Positions 21,278 to 31,669 of a stretch of DNA of 64,000 bases are shown piece after piece. The stretch is from positions 1 through 64,000 of the forward strand of contig NW_020194637.1 of assembly GCF_002865645.1 (NCBI RefSeq), given 5' to 3'. Numbering within the stretch: the first letter of the stretch is position 1; each line of letters begins with the position of its first letter. The notes beneath the pieces are model-generated. The model ran no database searches. It was not told the origin of the DNA and was given only the letters and a program-made list of their open reading frames with translations. The translations under genes were made by a program, and so were the position numbers. The DNA comes from Hyaloscypha bicolor E. Lineage: Eukaryota > Ascomycota > Leotiomycetes > Helotiales > Hyaloscyphaceae.

Positions 21278-22423
21278 ATGTCTTCAATCCATCCTCGATA
21301 TGTCCTTCGGGACCCATCCGAAGCTCAGCACGTCGCGTCCTCCATCCAGGTCATTCGCACGAGGGACAATGCATCCTTCCTCGCCTCCAAGATTCCGAAT
21401 GTGGTAACAAAAGACGCCAAAAAGGAAACCACAACCACAAAACTCGCATCAGCAATCCTACCGACCGCAGCCGTCCCTCTTTCTCTGATTCTCAACCACC
21501 CAAACGTCATCTCCCTTGTCGACATCATCCGGACTTCCACTCTTTCAGGCCCCACCACCGAAGCAGGTCCCTACGGCGACATTACAGTCTGGGAAGATAT
21601 GGATGCCGGGTGCTTAGCCTACCTCTTGCCCACACCGGAAGCATACCCAGGCTTTGCCGACGAAGTAGGATGGCACCTCCTTGCCGCCCAAAACTTCCAC
21701 CGCTTCTCTCTCCCAGAATCACTCTGTTGGCATGTGCTGAAAACCATCTCTCGAGCTCTGCTCTGGCTGCATCATGGAGTCAAGGAAACAGCGGGGATAC
21801 GTGGAGAATGGCTCAGGCATGATGATGATTGGCACACTGTTTTGATTAGAGATATCAGCCCTAGTCAGATTTGGTTCAAGAAACCGAAGGGAGAGGAGAC
21901 GTATGGCGAGTGTAAGCTTGGGGGCTTCCAATGGGGGAAGGTTTGCGGGAGCGTGGGAGGCCGTGTGGCTTCGACGCAGAGGATGGAAGAGGCATCGAGG
22001 GAGAAGATGTTTTACTGGCCCCCAGTAAGTCTGGTCATTTAATTTTAATGACCGAGACTTACTTCTTCTCAGGAGATCTATAGAGACACACACTCATGGA
22101 CTCGAGCATCTGAAGTTTGGGCCCTGGGTGCAACAGTCTACACGATGATGACCGGCATGCCGCCACCTCGGTTTTACAATTACGAATGGCAGATCTCGAG
22201 GATGAATGACAAAGGGTTTAGTGATCCGATTCGACACATTGTTGCTGAGATGTTGAGGCCGCATCCCAATGATAGGTTGCAGACAATGGACTTGGTGAAC
22301 CAGGTTGATGATGCTTGGGAGGGCTGGAGGGCTACGACGGAGGAGGGTGCTTACTGTGTTGATGTTTTGGACAGGGGGTTTTTGAGGAGTGCGCTTGGTA
22401 CTGGTGAATCGCTGGTGTTGTAA
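21278..22423 (+). CDS. Kinase-like protein with degenerate catalytic motifs
   Basis: Two exons, 21278-22024 and 22073-22423, with a 48-nt intron, giving 365 aa. A protein-kinase fold is suggested by A-S-K-I (possible beta-3 Lys), L-N-H-P-N-V-I-S-L-V-D-I-I, L-I-R-D-I-S-P-S-Q-I-W-F at the catalytic-loop position, and S-E-V-W-A-L-G-A-T-V-Y-T-M-M-T-G in helix F. The HRD His is Ile and the loop Asn is Gln. The DFG motif reads G-G-F (K-L-G-G-F-Q-W), so the metal-binding Asp is absent. No clear Gly-rich loop is seen. I predict a pseudokinase. The ends L-R-P-H-P-N-D-R-L-Q and a short tail match the kinase C-lobe. Role unknown. Confidence 0.75.
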
Positions 22424-22719
22424 GTCGTGTGAATGAGAAGTGGGCTATGTTCGGAGGTAGTGGGGAAGTTGCGAGTCTCCTTGGTCGATGATCAATCTGG
22501 TTCTTTAAATCTGAAGGCAACACTTATCGGCAGTACGCCCCCGCGCGTAATATGTTGGGAGGGAATGCTTGCAGCCACTACTTCCCTTATGGAGTGCAAA
22601 GACAAGATGTTGAAAGAAATCTTACGACACGTGACATCTGATCATTTCCCTACCAGACATCAAACTTGAAGGTGTTTCAGGCTACAAAATAGGCCCTTCG
22701 ACCTTGCTAGAGCCTGTAT

Positions 22720-23258
22720 AGTCGGTCCGACATAACTGTCCGCCTTTTACGCCTATAATAACTTTTTTGCTATAGCAGGAATTATTATAGAATAGAATCA
22801 GGCAAATAACATGGATTAACCCGTTTTCAGTAGGAATCGTATTTAACTAGTAATAGAATTGTGAAGTACACGGACAGTTTATGCTTTGATTTTATTTTGA
22901 CCATGTAAAGAGCGAAAATATTTTAGGAAAGTCACGTGTACACAAGTAAATAGCATTTAAACTTAGACTTATGAGGCCCATTAAGCTTCTATAAGCTTAC
23001 TATATATATATTAAAAACTCAAATTCTAAGAATTGGTACTAGGGGGTGTGGGGTGCTGAAAGTCTTTGGTTTTAATCACGTGTAACATCGTCTCAAAATA
23101 ACAAGGTGCTTTATAACTCCCGCAATATTAAAGATATTAAAAATCGGAGAACGGGGAATTAACTACTATAAGACATACAGTAATTTCGATTAATACGATT
23201 TATAATAATTAGTATTATTGTGGACTTTCTTTCATTTTGTTGTTATGTCGGACCGACT
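22720..23258. mobile_element. AT-rich MITE with Fot1/pogo-type ends
   Basis: Perfect 17-bp terminal inverted repeats (AGTCGGTCCGACATAAC at 22720-22736 and its complement at 23242-23258) enclose about 500 bp of AT-rich sequence with no usable frame. TIRs of this kind are seen in Fot1/pogo-like elements. TA is present at the left edge but not cleanly at the right, so the target duplication is eroded. The low GC suggests repeat-induced mutation; this is inference. Confidence 0.75.
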
Positions 23259-23992
23259 GGGCGTCTTTATATTGCATCCTATTATTCCCGACGGGCGCCG
23301 CTCAGCCCCCAATTGATTGGCCGATGAGAGTGGCCGATTGCGCAGCGGGATGATTACCTCAACAGCCTGGGACCCGAGGTATCTCCTTTGGGCCTTCCGT
23401 CATCATGACTTGGGCTTGGGAAAGAGATTTTCGCTGAGGGTTTCTTTGTATGTTGCCACCAGCGCAGCTTACCCTGATTGAAAGGAAAACACAGCTACAG
23501 CTTTGAGAATATCCTCGATTACAAAAAAGTAGAAGCCCAAATCTGCTCTGCCGCTGTATTTTGTACCGCGCCTCTCGATTTTGCACGCGTGCAACAGCCG
23601 AAAATAATTAGTCATTGTGCTGGCCGCGATAGTGGGGTGCCCGCGCGCAGAATCAGCGCACGCCCTTCATCCACCACCACCACCACCACCACAATCCACC
23701 CATCCGAATTGCTTCTTCTCACAACAACCCTCTCGCTGCCCCCTCCCGAGATCCAGCAGCAAAACACGGGGTAACTCTCCTGCCGGCCATTGCTCCGCCA
23801 TTCGACGAGCGCACGCGCAGCCCTTGCCCGTCAACTTCGTCTGTCCTTCGAGAGTCACCCACCCCTCGAATCTCTCCATCCTCGAACCTCGGCCTCGAAC
23901 ATCCAACAGCGATTCGCACACGACACTGCTCCCGATTATCGAAGGAATACACGGCTACGACGGCCTCGGAACATCGTGAACCTCTCTCCAAG
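23259..23992. promoter_or_regulatory. Upstream region of the MetR-type gene
   Basis: No gene recognised. Contains a (CAC)n run at about 23673-23692. Open frames here on both strands follow that repeat and have no family resemblance. Confidence 0.4.
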
Positions 23993-25204
23993 ATGACCTA
24001 CAATGGCAGACGGGGTCCGAACGTCAGCGAGTACATCGCCAACCTGAATGCGATCCCGACGGCACAGGACCTCTCGAACCAAGACAGCTTTGTGGATGAT
24101 GATCTGGCGCTTTTCACGAACACACAATTCTTCGACTTTGATCTGGGACAGGATGTGGATTTGCAGGCTGGGGGCTTTGCGGATGGTCAACCGGCGCCCG
24201 CTACGGACAGCTTTGACGTTGATGTGAAAGCACTGGATTTTGCTTCAGGTTAGTACATGTCTGTTGGGTCTACATTTAAGATGCTGTTGTCTGCGATTTC
24301 TGTCCGCTGTTTCTTCCTCCGACTCTGGCCTCAGTATCTGCTTCTGCTCCTCCACCCTTGAGGAGAGGTCATCGCTCAGCTGGCCGACTTTCTGCTGCAC
24401 AACCCCGCAGATAGCGCCTGGGCCAATGCCCGAGTCATTCTCACAATGACTGGCTGTGCTGCGCGCGGTGCTCGCAGTTGCTGCAGCAGTCCTCTGTTGG
24501 ATATTCAGACAGGCCTACAGGCCTATCACGCAATGTCAAGTCCAGGATGACGCCTTATCACATGACTTCCTGGGCTGCGCATCAACTCGAGGCTCAGCGA
24601 TATATGTTTGACAAATTTGTCAACATTATCCTCTCCGCTTCTAACCGTTGTGTGGAACACTGTGGAACGACCATGCTGACACTCGATGGCTCTCACAGGC
24701 GATTTCCCGTTCAATGACTTCAACCAATTCCCCGGCAGCTTCACCGACCCCGGCCACACTCCCCTCCAACCCGGCCAAGCTCTCTACGCATCGTCACCTG
24801 CTGCGGGATCTCCAACATCTGTAGTAGCCCCGTCTAGCACAAAGCGCAAGTCGGATTCTATTTCGACATCCCCATCCGATGCACAATCCTTCGAAGAAGC
24901 ATCCCGCCTTGCTGCTGAAGAAGACAAGCGACGACGCAACACTGCTGCCTCAGCACGATTCCGGGTCAAGAAGAAGCAAAGAGAACAAGCTCTGGAGCGG
25001 TCTGCGAAGGAAATGAGTGATAAGGTTGCTGCGTTGGAAGGACGGATAAACCAATTGGAGACAGAAAACAAGTGGCTGAAGAACCTGATTACCGAAAAGA
25101 ACGATTCGAAAGAGGATATCGCTGCGCTATGGAAGAAGTTCAACGCTGAGAACGAGCAAAGGAAAGGCTCTGAGCGGAAGAGCGGCGTTGGTACCAAGCC
25201 GTGA
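23993..25204 (+). CDS. bZIP regulator of sulfur metabolism, CYS-3/MetR type
   Basis: Two exons, 23993-24248 and 24699-25204, giving 253 aa. The C-terminal basic region D-K-R-R-R-N-T-A-A-S-A-R-F-R-V-K-K-K matches the CYS-3/MetR class. It is followed by a leucine zipper of about four heptads (A-L-E-G-R-I-N-Q-L-E, then E-N-K-W-L-K-N-L). The N-terminal half is acidic (D-D-D-L-A-L-F...F-F-D-F-D-L), as in activation domains. Neurospora CYS-3 and Aspergillus MetR activate sulfur-assimilation genes when sulfur is scarce. The 450-nt intron is far longer than any other here and separates the activation region from the bZIP; it may hold an unrecognised exon or alternative start. Confidence 0.88.
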
Positions 25205-27375
25205 CCTCGGAATTCTCTTTCTTTTCTCTGCGGTGGCTTTTTGCTTTGCGTCTAAAGTAATTGCGCGCTATTACACACATTCAATTCGTATATCGTGGCT
25301 AGGGGGGTGATGATGAATGGTGTACGTCTTAGGTGGGCGGGCTTCCTCATACTTGCATCAGAGTAGCCGGATTGCTATCTCTAAGAAGGCCACGAACAAT
25401 AAATGAACATAAATGGTATGCTTGTACCTGCGTAATTCTTGTGATTTTGAAGTGCTCTGCTTTCTGTCCAATGTTGGCAGCTAGCAACTCCTTGGCCGAG
25501 TTGTGTTTCAAGCAGCATCATGAATTCACGGCGCGCATTACAATTTTAGCCAATCAATCCTCCCATCAGTCCATCCATGCTATTTCTGTAATTCATCAGA
25601 CTAAGTTGAGTCCCACTCGCCATTCCCCAAAATGTCCAGTGTCCTACCTCCTAAGGGCGATGTAAATCAGAAGTTCGAAAGCTTTCTCCATCAAGTCTTT
25701 TTCTGACAAGCGTTCACAAGACTAGTTGACAGGCACGTCTTCATCATTCTCTATCCCGCCTGGCATTGCCTCATTGCAAACTTGAAGGCATGGATGCTCG
25801 AAATGTGCTCAAAGGGCAGGCTCCGAGCGGCCAAGTCGACGCAAGTCTTGCGTGGGCCGTCTGTGAATGAACAATGCTGCTGCAACCGCCAGATCATCAG
25901 AGACAAGTCCCCGCAGTTCAGAGCTTTCCTGATCGTCCTTTGGTTATTTCGCTCGTTTTTATTCCTCATCCCACGGCGGGCTACCTCGACGAGCGAAGAC
26001 TGATGCACTTTTCATCGCCCTGTAGCTCAATAAGAACTAGACTCGGCGTAGCTTGGAAAGCCACAGAATAGGTGAGGGTGTAAGCTTTGATTTGCAAAGC
26101 TAATTGTCTCCACTTGCAAGAAATCTTTCGATGTCGCTTGTTGCTGTTTCGAGGTCTTGTTGACAGAGAAGAAGGGTGTCTTCGGCGTCGTTGATTATGG
26201 CAGATCCCTACTCAGAGGCCTCGTCGAGATCTCTTTGCCATCTAGAAGGGGCCGGAGGAGACTTTCTCCTTCTAGCTCAACATCAGAGGCACTGATGTCC
26301 GAAGTTTGATTCAAATGTTTGCTCGTCAGGTGCTTTTGGAATAGCCTGTGAGTGTCTCGTGCTTCAATCAGTTGCAAGCTGTAAATCGGATATTTTCCAG
26401 TCGGGTTTTCTAAATTTTCAACAAGCCGACATCAAAGCATCCCGCAATTCTTCTACATGTTAAAAAGCAGCACTTGCTGTGAAAGTCCATCGTGAGGTTC
26501 TCGCTTACGCCCCTTTCTGCATCCCGGTCCGATTCTACGACTCCCAGAGTCGGACCGTATATATCAAAATAAGGGGTTTCGGCGACATTAGTGGGTTCTT
26601 GTGATTTAATGGCAATAAGTTTACCCCTCCACTCTTCAGGTTAAACTAAAAAGATAGAAAACCAACCGAAGCCTTCGGGTAAGGTGCCAAATGGTATGTG
26701 GTTTCTTCTTTCTCGCAGGGTAGGCCCCAGAGTTCTTTTTGCGTGTTTGATCTTTTTTATCTATTTCAATGCTTCATGTTTCCTGCGCCTTAGCTAGCTA
26801 TTACGACTTTTTTATAGAGAATTTAATGCAGTTTTTTTTGTTCGCGCAATCAAGCGGGGTCCACAGTCTGTGTGACGGCTGGCATAACTGCGTGATCTGC
26901 TGGGAATAGGAATTAGGAAACAGGTCTGAAACATGTTGCAATGTTTTGGAGGTTGACGACTTGATTTTTCAGCTCACGCGGGGTAAGCACTCTATATATA
27001 CACCTGGTATATAAACTACAGTGTACCAGCGTACACTCAGTTCCAACAAAACAGGGAACTAAGCCAGAAGGTATGGGCAAAGCACTACTAAAGGTCGAGG
27101 CATTCCTCCCTTCTTTGCTCTCTAGCTTAGTATTTTCAATACATGAGATTCATTGAACTTTGAGCCTTCGACCATTGCATTGATCCCGCCGTCACAGACA
27201 TTGTATAAGAATCTGGCAGGACCTGGAAGTGCTCGACGTACACCAAACGAAGTCATTTCTGGGGGTTGCACTTGATAAAAACACAACGCATGTGAAAGGC
27301 ATTTGAAATTGCGTGTCAATGAGATAACACATTCATAAGAGATTATCTAGAAGATAAGGACAACGTTATGCCAGA
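25205..27375. other. Gene-poor stretch
   Basis: No conserved frame found in about 2.2 kb on either strand. At 26525-26557 there is a small hairpin, CGGTCCGA...TCGGACCG, which resembles the ends of the MITE at 22720 and may be a relic. The region 26560-27060 is AT-rich. Short frames at 25751-26008 lack any family resemblance. Confidence 0.5.
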
Positions 27376-28417
27376 TCATGTATCACGTTTCTGTATTAGC
27401 TCTGCAAATGCTGCTATTCCGGCTCTGCCGGCGAGAAGCTGGTCCTAAAACTACATCAGAAAATTTGAATATTAAACGTGGACGAAATACATACCCTCTC
27501 AGAGGGAGGCATAGTACTCAGAGCTGCCGGCACTTGTGTACCAGCATATACTCTGTGGAGAGAAACCATGGCAATTGCAGCTTCGTACACTTCCTGGGCG
27601 AATTCCATCGGCAGCATGCTGCTGGGTGCGCTTTTCTCATTTTCGTAATTCATCTTTGGCTCAAGTATTTCTCTCCCAGGGTAGTAGAGCGACGTTTTGT
27701 TCAGATGAATAGTCTCCAAGTTGTCGAGGAATTTACTCCTGATTCCTCCAGCGGCAATCTACACAGGAATTAGGAGGGGACTCTCACATGCGAGTAATAA
27801 AAAAAAGAAGAAGAAAAGAAGAAGAAAAGGGAAAAGGACGAACATAGACCACATCAACGTTAAATGGGCGTAGCTCCAGCCGCAAGTTGTCAGTAAGCGA
27901 TCTAAGCGCAGCTTTGGAAGCATTGTAGACCCCCTGCCAGGGCACAGGCAGGGCATCGACATAGGAGCCGATGTTAATGATCGTCCCTTTGTTGGCAATG
28001 AGAAGTGGAATGAAAGCTTTGACGACGCTGATTGGTGCGAAGACGTTCACATCGAAGAGCTTGCAAGCTTTGCCGAGGTCCATGTCTAGCAGTGGTGTCA
28101 TGTAACCTATATCGTATCAGCGATCTTACCTAGTGCTTCGGCTTTCATATGAACATGCCTGCTCCTGCATTGTTGATGAGAATATCAAGCGTTCCACCAG
28201 TCAGGCTAGAGACAGTTTCAGTAGTCTTCTCAAGGGAAATACTGTCCAAAACATTCAACTCTAGAATATCAATACCCTCGGCTTCCAGATGTTGGATTCT
28301 GCGAAGACTCCTTGCCGTTGCAAACACTTTAAACCCATTTTGGACGAATATCCGTGCAAGAGCTTCGCCGGCACCGCCTTGACTGCAACCGGTAATGAGG
28401 ACTGAACGGCGCGCCAT
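27376..28417 (-). CDS. AYR1-like short-chain dehydrogenase
   Basis: Four exons: 28417-28159, 28106-27844, 27758-27495 and 27444-27376, giving 284 aa. SDR motifs: T-G-C-S-Q-G-G-A-G, N-N-A-G, and the catalytic Y-N-A-S-K. P-L-L-D-M-D-L and G-T-I-I-N-I-G-S fit relatives of yeast Ayr1 (1-acyl-dihydroxyacetone-phosphate reductase). Intron 1 is in frame only with a GC donor (CAG|GCATGT). Intron 2 (85 nt) has a weak donor, GTTCGT, and a purine-rich tract next to it. The last exon (23 codons) is the least certain. The substrate is inferred from the family only. Confidence 0.78.
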
Positions 28418-28465
28418 TTAGAACTTATTTGACGTGATAAAAAAGACGTTTTGCAGATGGGCACG

Positions 28466-28650
28466 ATTGCAAGTTTTTACGTTCTGGGTTCTCTGGGAAC
28501 TACCGCCGACACGGCGGTATGCCGAGCTGCTGGATTTCAAAGCAGTAGGCCTTAGATTCCTGTCAATTGCAAGTTTTATGTTCTGGGTTCTCTGGAAACT
28601 ACCGCCGACACGGCGGAATGCCGAGCTGCTGGATTTTAAAGCAGTAGGCC
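28466..28650. repeat. Tandem duplication, about 85 bp, each with a GC hairpin
   Basis: Copies at 28466-28551 and 28566-28650 both read ATTGCAAGTTTT...TTCTGGGTTCTCTGG, then CCGCCGACACGGCGG (a 6-bp stem), then GCCGAGCTGCTGGATTT...AAAGCAGTAGGCC. A few point differences separate them. Nature unknown; a relic of a mobile element is possible. Confidence 0.8.
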
Positions 28651-29090
28651 CGCAAGTAATCGCGAGGTTTCCGTACTGACTTACTTTTTCCAATTTTAAC
28701 CTACGGCAGTCGTAGCCGAGGAGTCCAGCCAGGCCAGGCCCCTGTCCACTCACCATGGTTCACCTCCTTGGACTCACTGAGCAGCCTGGCTCACCCACAA
28801 CTCAGGCTATAGCAGCATCGGCTCAGTCCAAAGACGGAGATGGAAAATGCTCACGTCGAGATTCCGATATCGAACTACCTGTTGTATCAAGTAATTCCCC
28901 ACTTCTTGAAGAAACAGTGCACAAAGGGATATATTGTGGGAATGAAGCAGGCGCAACAAAGAAACATGTCTTGGGCCAATGAAATTGGTCCGAGGGAAGA
29001 CCAGATATTTTCGGCGAGGAGTGTATCTTCGAAGAGACTCATTGATTCTTTTTGCAGTGTGCTTTGGCAACGCTGTCGCCAGAATTGCTC

Positions 29091-30053
29091 TCATTTTCCA
29101 TGATCTGTCCGTTTTGTATGACCAGCTTCTCTTGGAGGCGATTCCCTCGGGATAGTGAGACCGAAGAAGGGATCGAGATTAGTCTCGCTGAAGTTCATGG
29201 TGGGGAGGTCGTCCAAATTCACGGGGAGCTTAGACGAAGAAGGTCTTGGCTGCTCTTTCGCTTTGTATCTCCCCTTTTCGTCAAATCTTGGGCCAAAGCT
29301 TTTTCCTTCGTTATGAAGAGTTTTCCTTGTCTGTGAATATCAGCACGGATCTCATGTGACAGAGGGACGAGTGTGGAACTTTCAATGCACTGCACTTACT
29401 TGAGCATGGATTACCACACCAACGAGTGGTCGCATCACCTGATTGCTTGTTGTCATGGTTGGCTGTACGGAGTGCTTTGCTTGACCTCGGCCATCTTCCA
29501 TGATTGCAATGCTCTCAAGAGTGCGATTCCTCCCAGCTTGGGCTTTGGGTCGTGCTTCGTATGCCATTGCCTCCAGACCCTCCTCGTCATCGAGCCACAT
29601 CATTTCTGGTGCACACTCCCTCACGTACGCGCTCTCAGAGTCTCCAGATGACCCCCTTCCTCTTCTGCAATCCGATCCTGAGTCCGAGAAGCCATGCAGT
29701 GATACCGTCAAGGATCTTCTTGCACGCTCCGAACATTGTGAGCCATTGGAGCCTCCAGATGACCCAGTCCCTCTTCTCTTTGACATGGACTTCGAGGAGC
29801 TAGACGATGATCTCGAAAAGGAGCTGCTGGGTGATGTCGTCAAGTCTATGGGATTCGTATTCCTACATGGACCAACTTCGGCAGTCGGCCGAGGCTCATG
29901 ACCGACCTGAAGCCCTTCCGCCTTGGCTCTAGCTTCTCCGTTTACAGCTGCATCCCGGTGGTCACACGCGATTGACAACATCCTTCTCAGAGCTATCCTC
30001 TCTGCTCCATTGTTGCGGTTGAACTTATCAGGAGGCCGCTTCGATGTGTCCAT
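29091..30053 (-). CDS. Hypothetical Ser-rich protein, two exons
   Basis: Exons 30053-29400 and 29330-29091 are joined by a 69-nt intron with good GTAAGT donor, GCTGAT branch and TTCACAG acceptor, giving 297 aa. I recognise no family. The first 40 residues (start M-D-T-S-K-R-P-P-D) include a basic helix, L-R-R-M-L-S-I-A. The middle is Ser/Arg-rich with a run of serines. An acidic patch follows (M-M-W-L-D-D-E-E-G-L). The second exon ends in N-L-D-P-F-F-G-L-T-I-P-R-E and a basic tail. A plus-strand frame at 29500-29901 is the competing reading; the clean intron that extends the minus frame is why I prefer this strand. Confidence 0.55.
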
Positions 30054-30524
30054 TTCAACATGGAAAAGGAGACCGGAATTTCGAAGCCAAACAGTATCGA
30101 ACACTCAAACCAAAGGATGCTGCTCTCTTGAGCAAAATAACCTCCAGCCTGGACGACGGGTTGAGCGCCGTTGGGATTTCCAGACCGACAAAGACGATGA
30201 CGAGAATATATACTGAAAGTAGTACCGAGTCGAGATATCAATTGAGCAGAGAGAAGTACGCGAAATCCCGAAAAGCTGGTGACAAAGGAAAGATGTGGCA
30301 AAGAAGCGGGATGAAGTCGGTGAGACTTGCCCCTGAAATTTTAGCGAGTACCGAGCCACGAGTTTGATCGGCCTAAGCCAGAAACATTCTAGCGCCGGAA
30401 GCTGGAGAAGGTCGCTGACCGAGCTTTCAAACAGTCGAAAATCGTGTTTTATCAACAACCTCCTTTCTCCTTCGCGTCAACTTCTCACTCTCCTTAATTA
30501 CCTTTCCTTCAATTGGTCGCAATC

Positions 30525-31379
30525 ATGCCACCGAAAGAATCGTCTTCAGCTTCTGTTGTCACACCACAGTCCTTCGCTCGGAAAGCAACTATCTTCGCGG
30601 TCGTCTTCGCGCTCTTGACCGTTCTGTACAGGTTCTTGGACTCACACCTCGACTGGTTCTACATCCTTAATCCTACGGACCTTCATGATCTCTCGTTGCG
30701 TGCCATTGGGGCTCATGGGAACGACACCACCGCTGTCGTGGCCTACATTACCAAAGAGTTAAGCGACAAGTTCCCTGGAGGGTATATCAATCTTGATCAG
30801 GAGTGGATCTTCAATAATGCTGGAGGTGCCATGGGAGGGATGTACATTATCCATGCCAGTAAGTTCTCACATCAGTGCATCCAGCAGACATAAGCTCTCA
30901 GATCCATGCCGCGTGGTCACATGACATACCAGCTTCGATCAAATTTGTTGACATGACCCCCAGGCATCACAGAATACCTTATTATCTTCGGTTTGTCCTC
31001 CTTTCCCGCTTCTGGGGAATGTGTTACTGAAACTTTCACAGGCACCGCAGTGGGCACCGAAGGCCACACAGGCCGTCATACCGCCGACGACTACTTCCAC
31101 ATCCTGAAAGGCACTCAGCTCGCCTATACTCCGGGATCCTATGAGCCAGAAGTCTACCCGCAAGGTAGTGTGCACCATCTTCATCGTGGTACCGTGAAGC
31201 AGTACAAGATGGACAGTGCTTGCTTTGCGCTTGAGTATGCGCGGGGATGGATTCCCCCCATGTTGGGCTTTGGGTTTGCGGACGGTCTGACGAGTACTTT
31301 GGATATTCCGACGCTGTGGAGAACGACTTGGGTCACTGGAAGGGAGATGGTTTTGAATTTGGCGAGGGGCAAGTTGTAA
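30525..31379 (+). CDS. ERG2: C-8 sterol isomerase
   Basis: Moves the double bond from C8 to C7 in ergosterol synthesis, in the ER membrane. Three exons: 30525-30858, 30964-30990 (only 27 nt) and 31042-31379, giving 232 aa. There is an N-terminal hydrophobic anchor near residues 20-40. The family blocks are G-G-Y-I-N-L-D-Q-E-W-I-F-N-N-A-G-G-A-M-G, then I-T-E-Y-L-I-I-F-G-T-A-V-G-T-E-G-H-T-G-R-H, and Y-P-Q-G-S-V-H-H-L-H-R-G. Length fits Erg2. The micro-exon is required by the conserved S-I-T-E-Y-L-I-I-F-G join. Confidence 0.95.
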
Positions 31380-31669
31380 ACTATAAGCAAGTAATTCCAA
31401 GTTTAAGGAGAAATGCGAATCGGAGATGCAGGGATTTGGGGGGATGGAGACTGTATGAGGAGATAATCGTAATGTAAGGACTTGTCACGATGAAGTCTAG
31501 CGAGGTGCTCGAACGAACTTCTACACATTAATATACAGTGACCTGAATCTGGTCTTTAGGTAATGCAACTCCAGAGCCATCCGCCAATGATAATTACAAA
31601 TGATCACTTCCGCTTCGGGAGAATAGACCTCCTTCGATTGATTGTCCCACAGCTCCCTGGTAGACCCAG

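Noticed and set aside
25751..26008. Antiparallel open frames of 73-85 codons
   Set aside because: No family resemblance, no introns, and both strands are open over the same bases.
28755..28982. 75-codon plus-strand frame
   Set aside because: No homology signal and a competing minus frame of 95 codons over the same DNA; neither is supported.
29500..29901. 133-codon plus-strand frame opposite the Ser-rich gene
   Set aside because: The minus-strand model has a well-formed intron that extends the protein; the plus frame does not.
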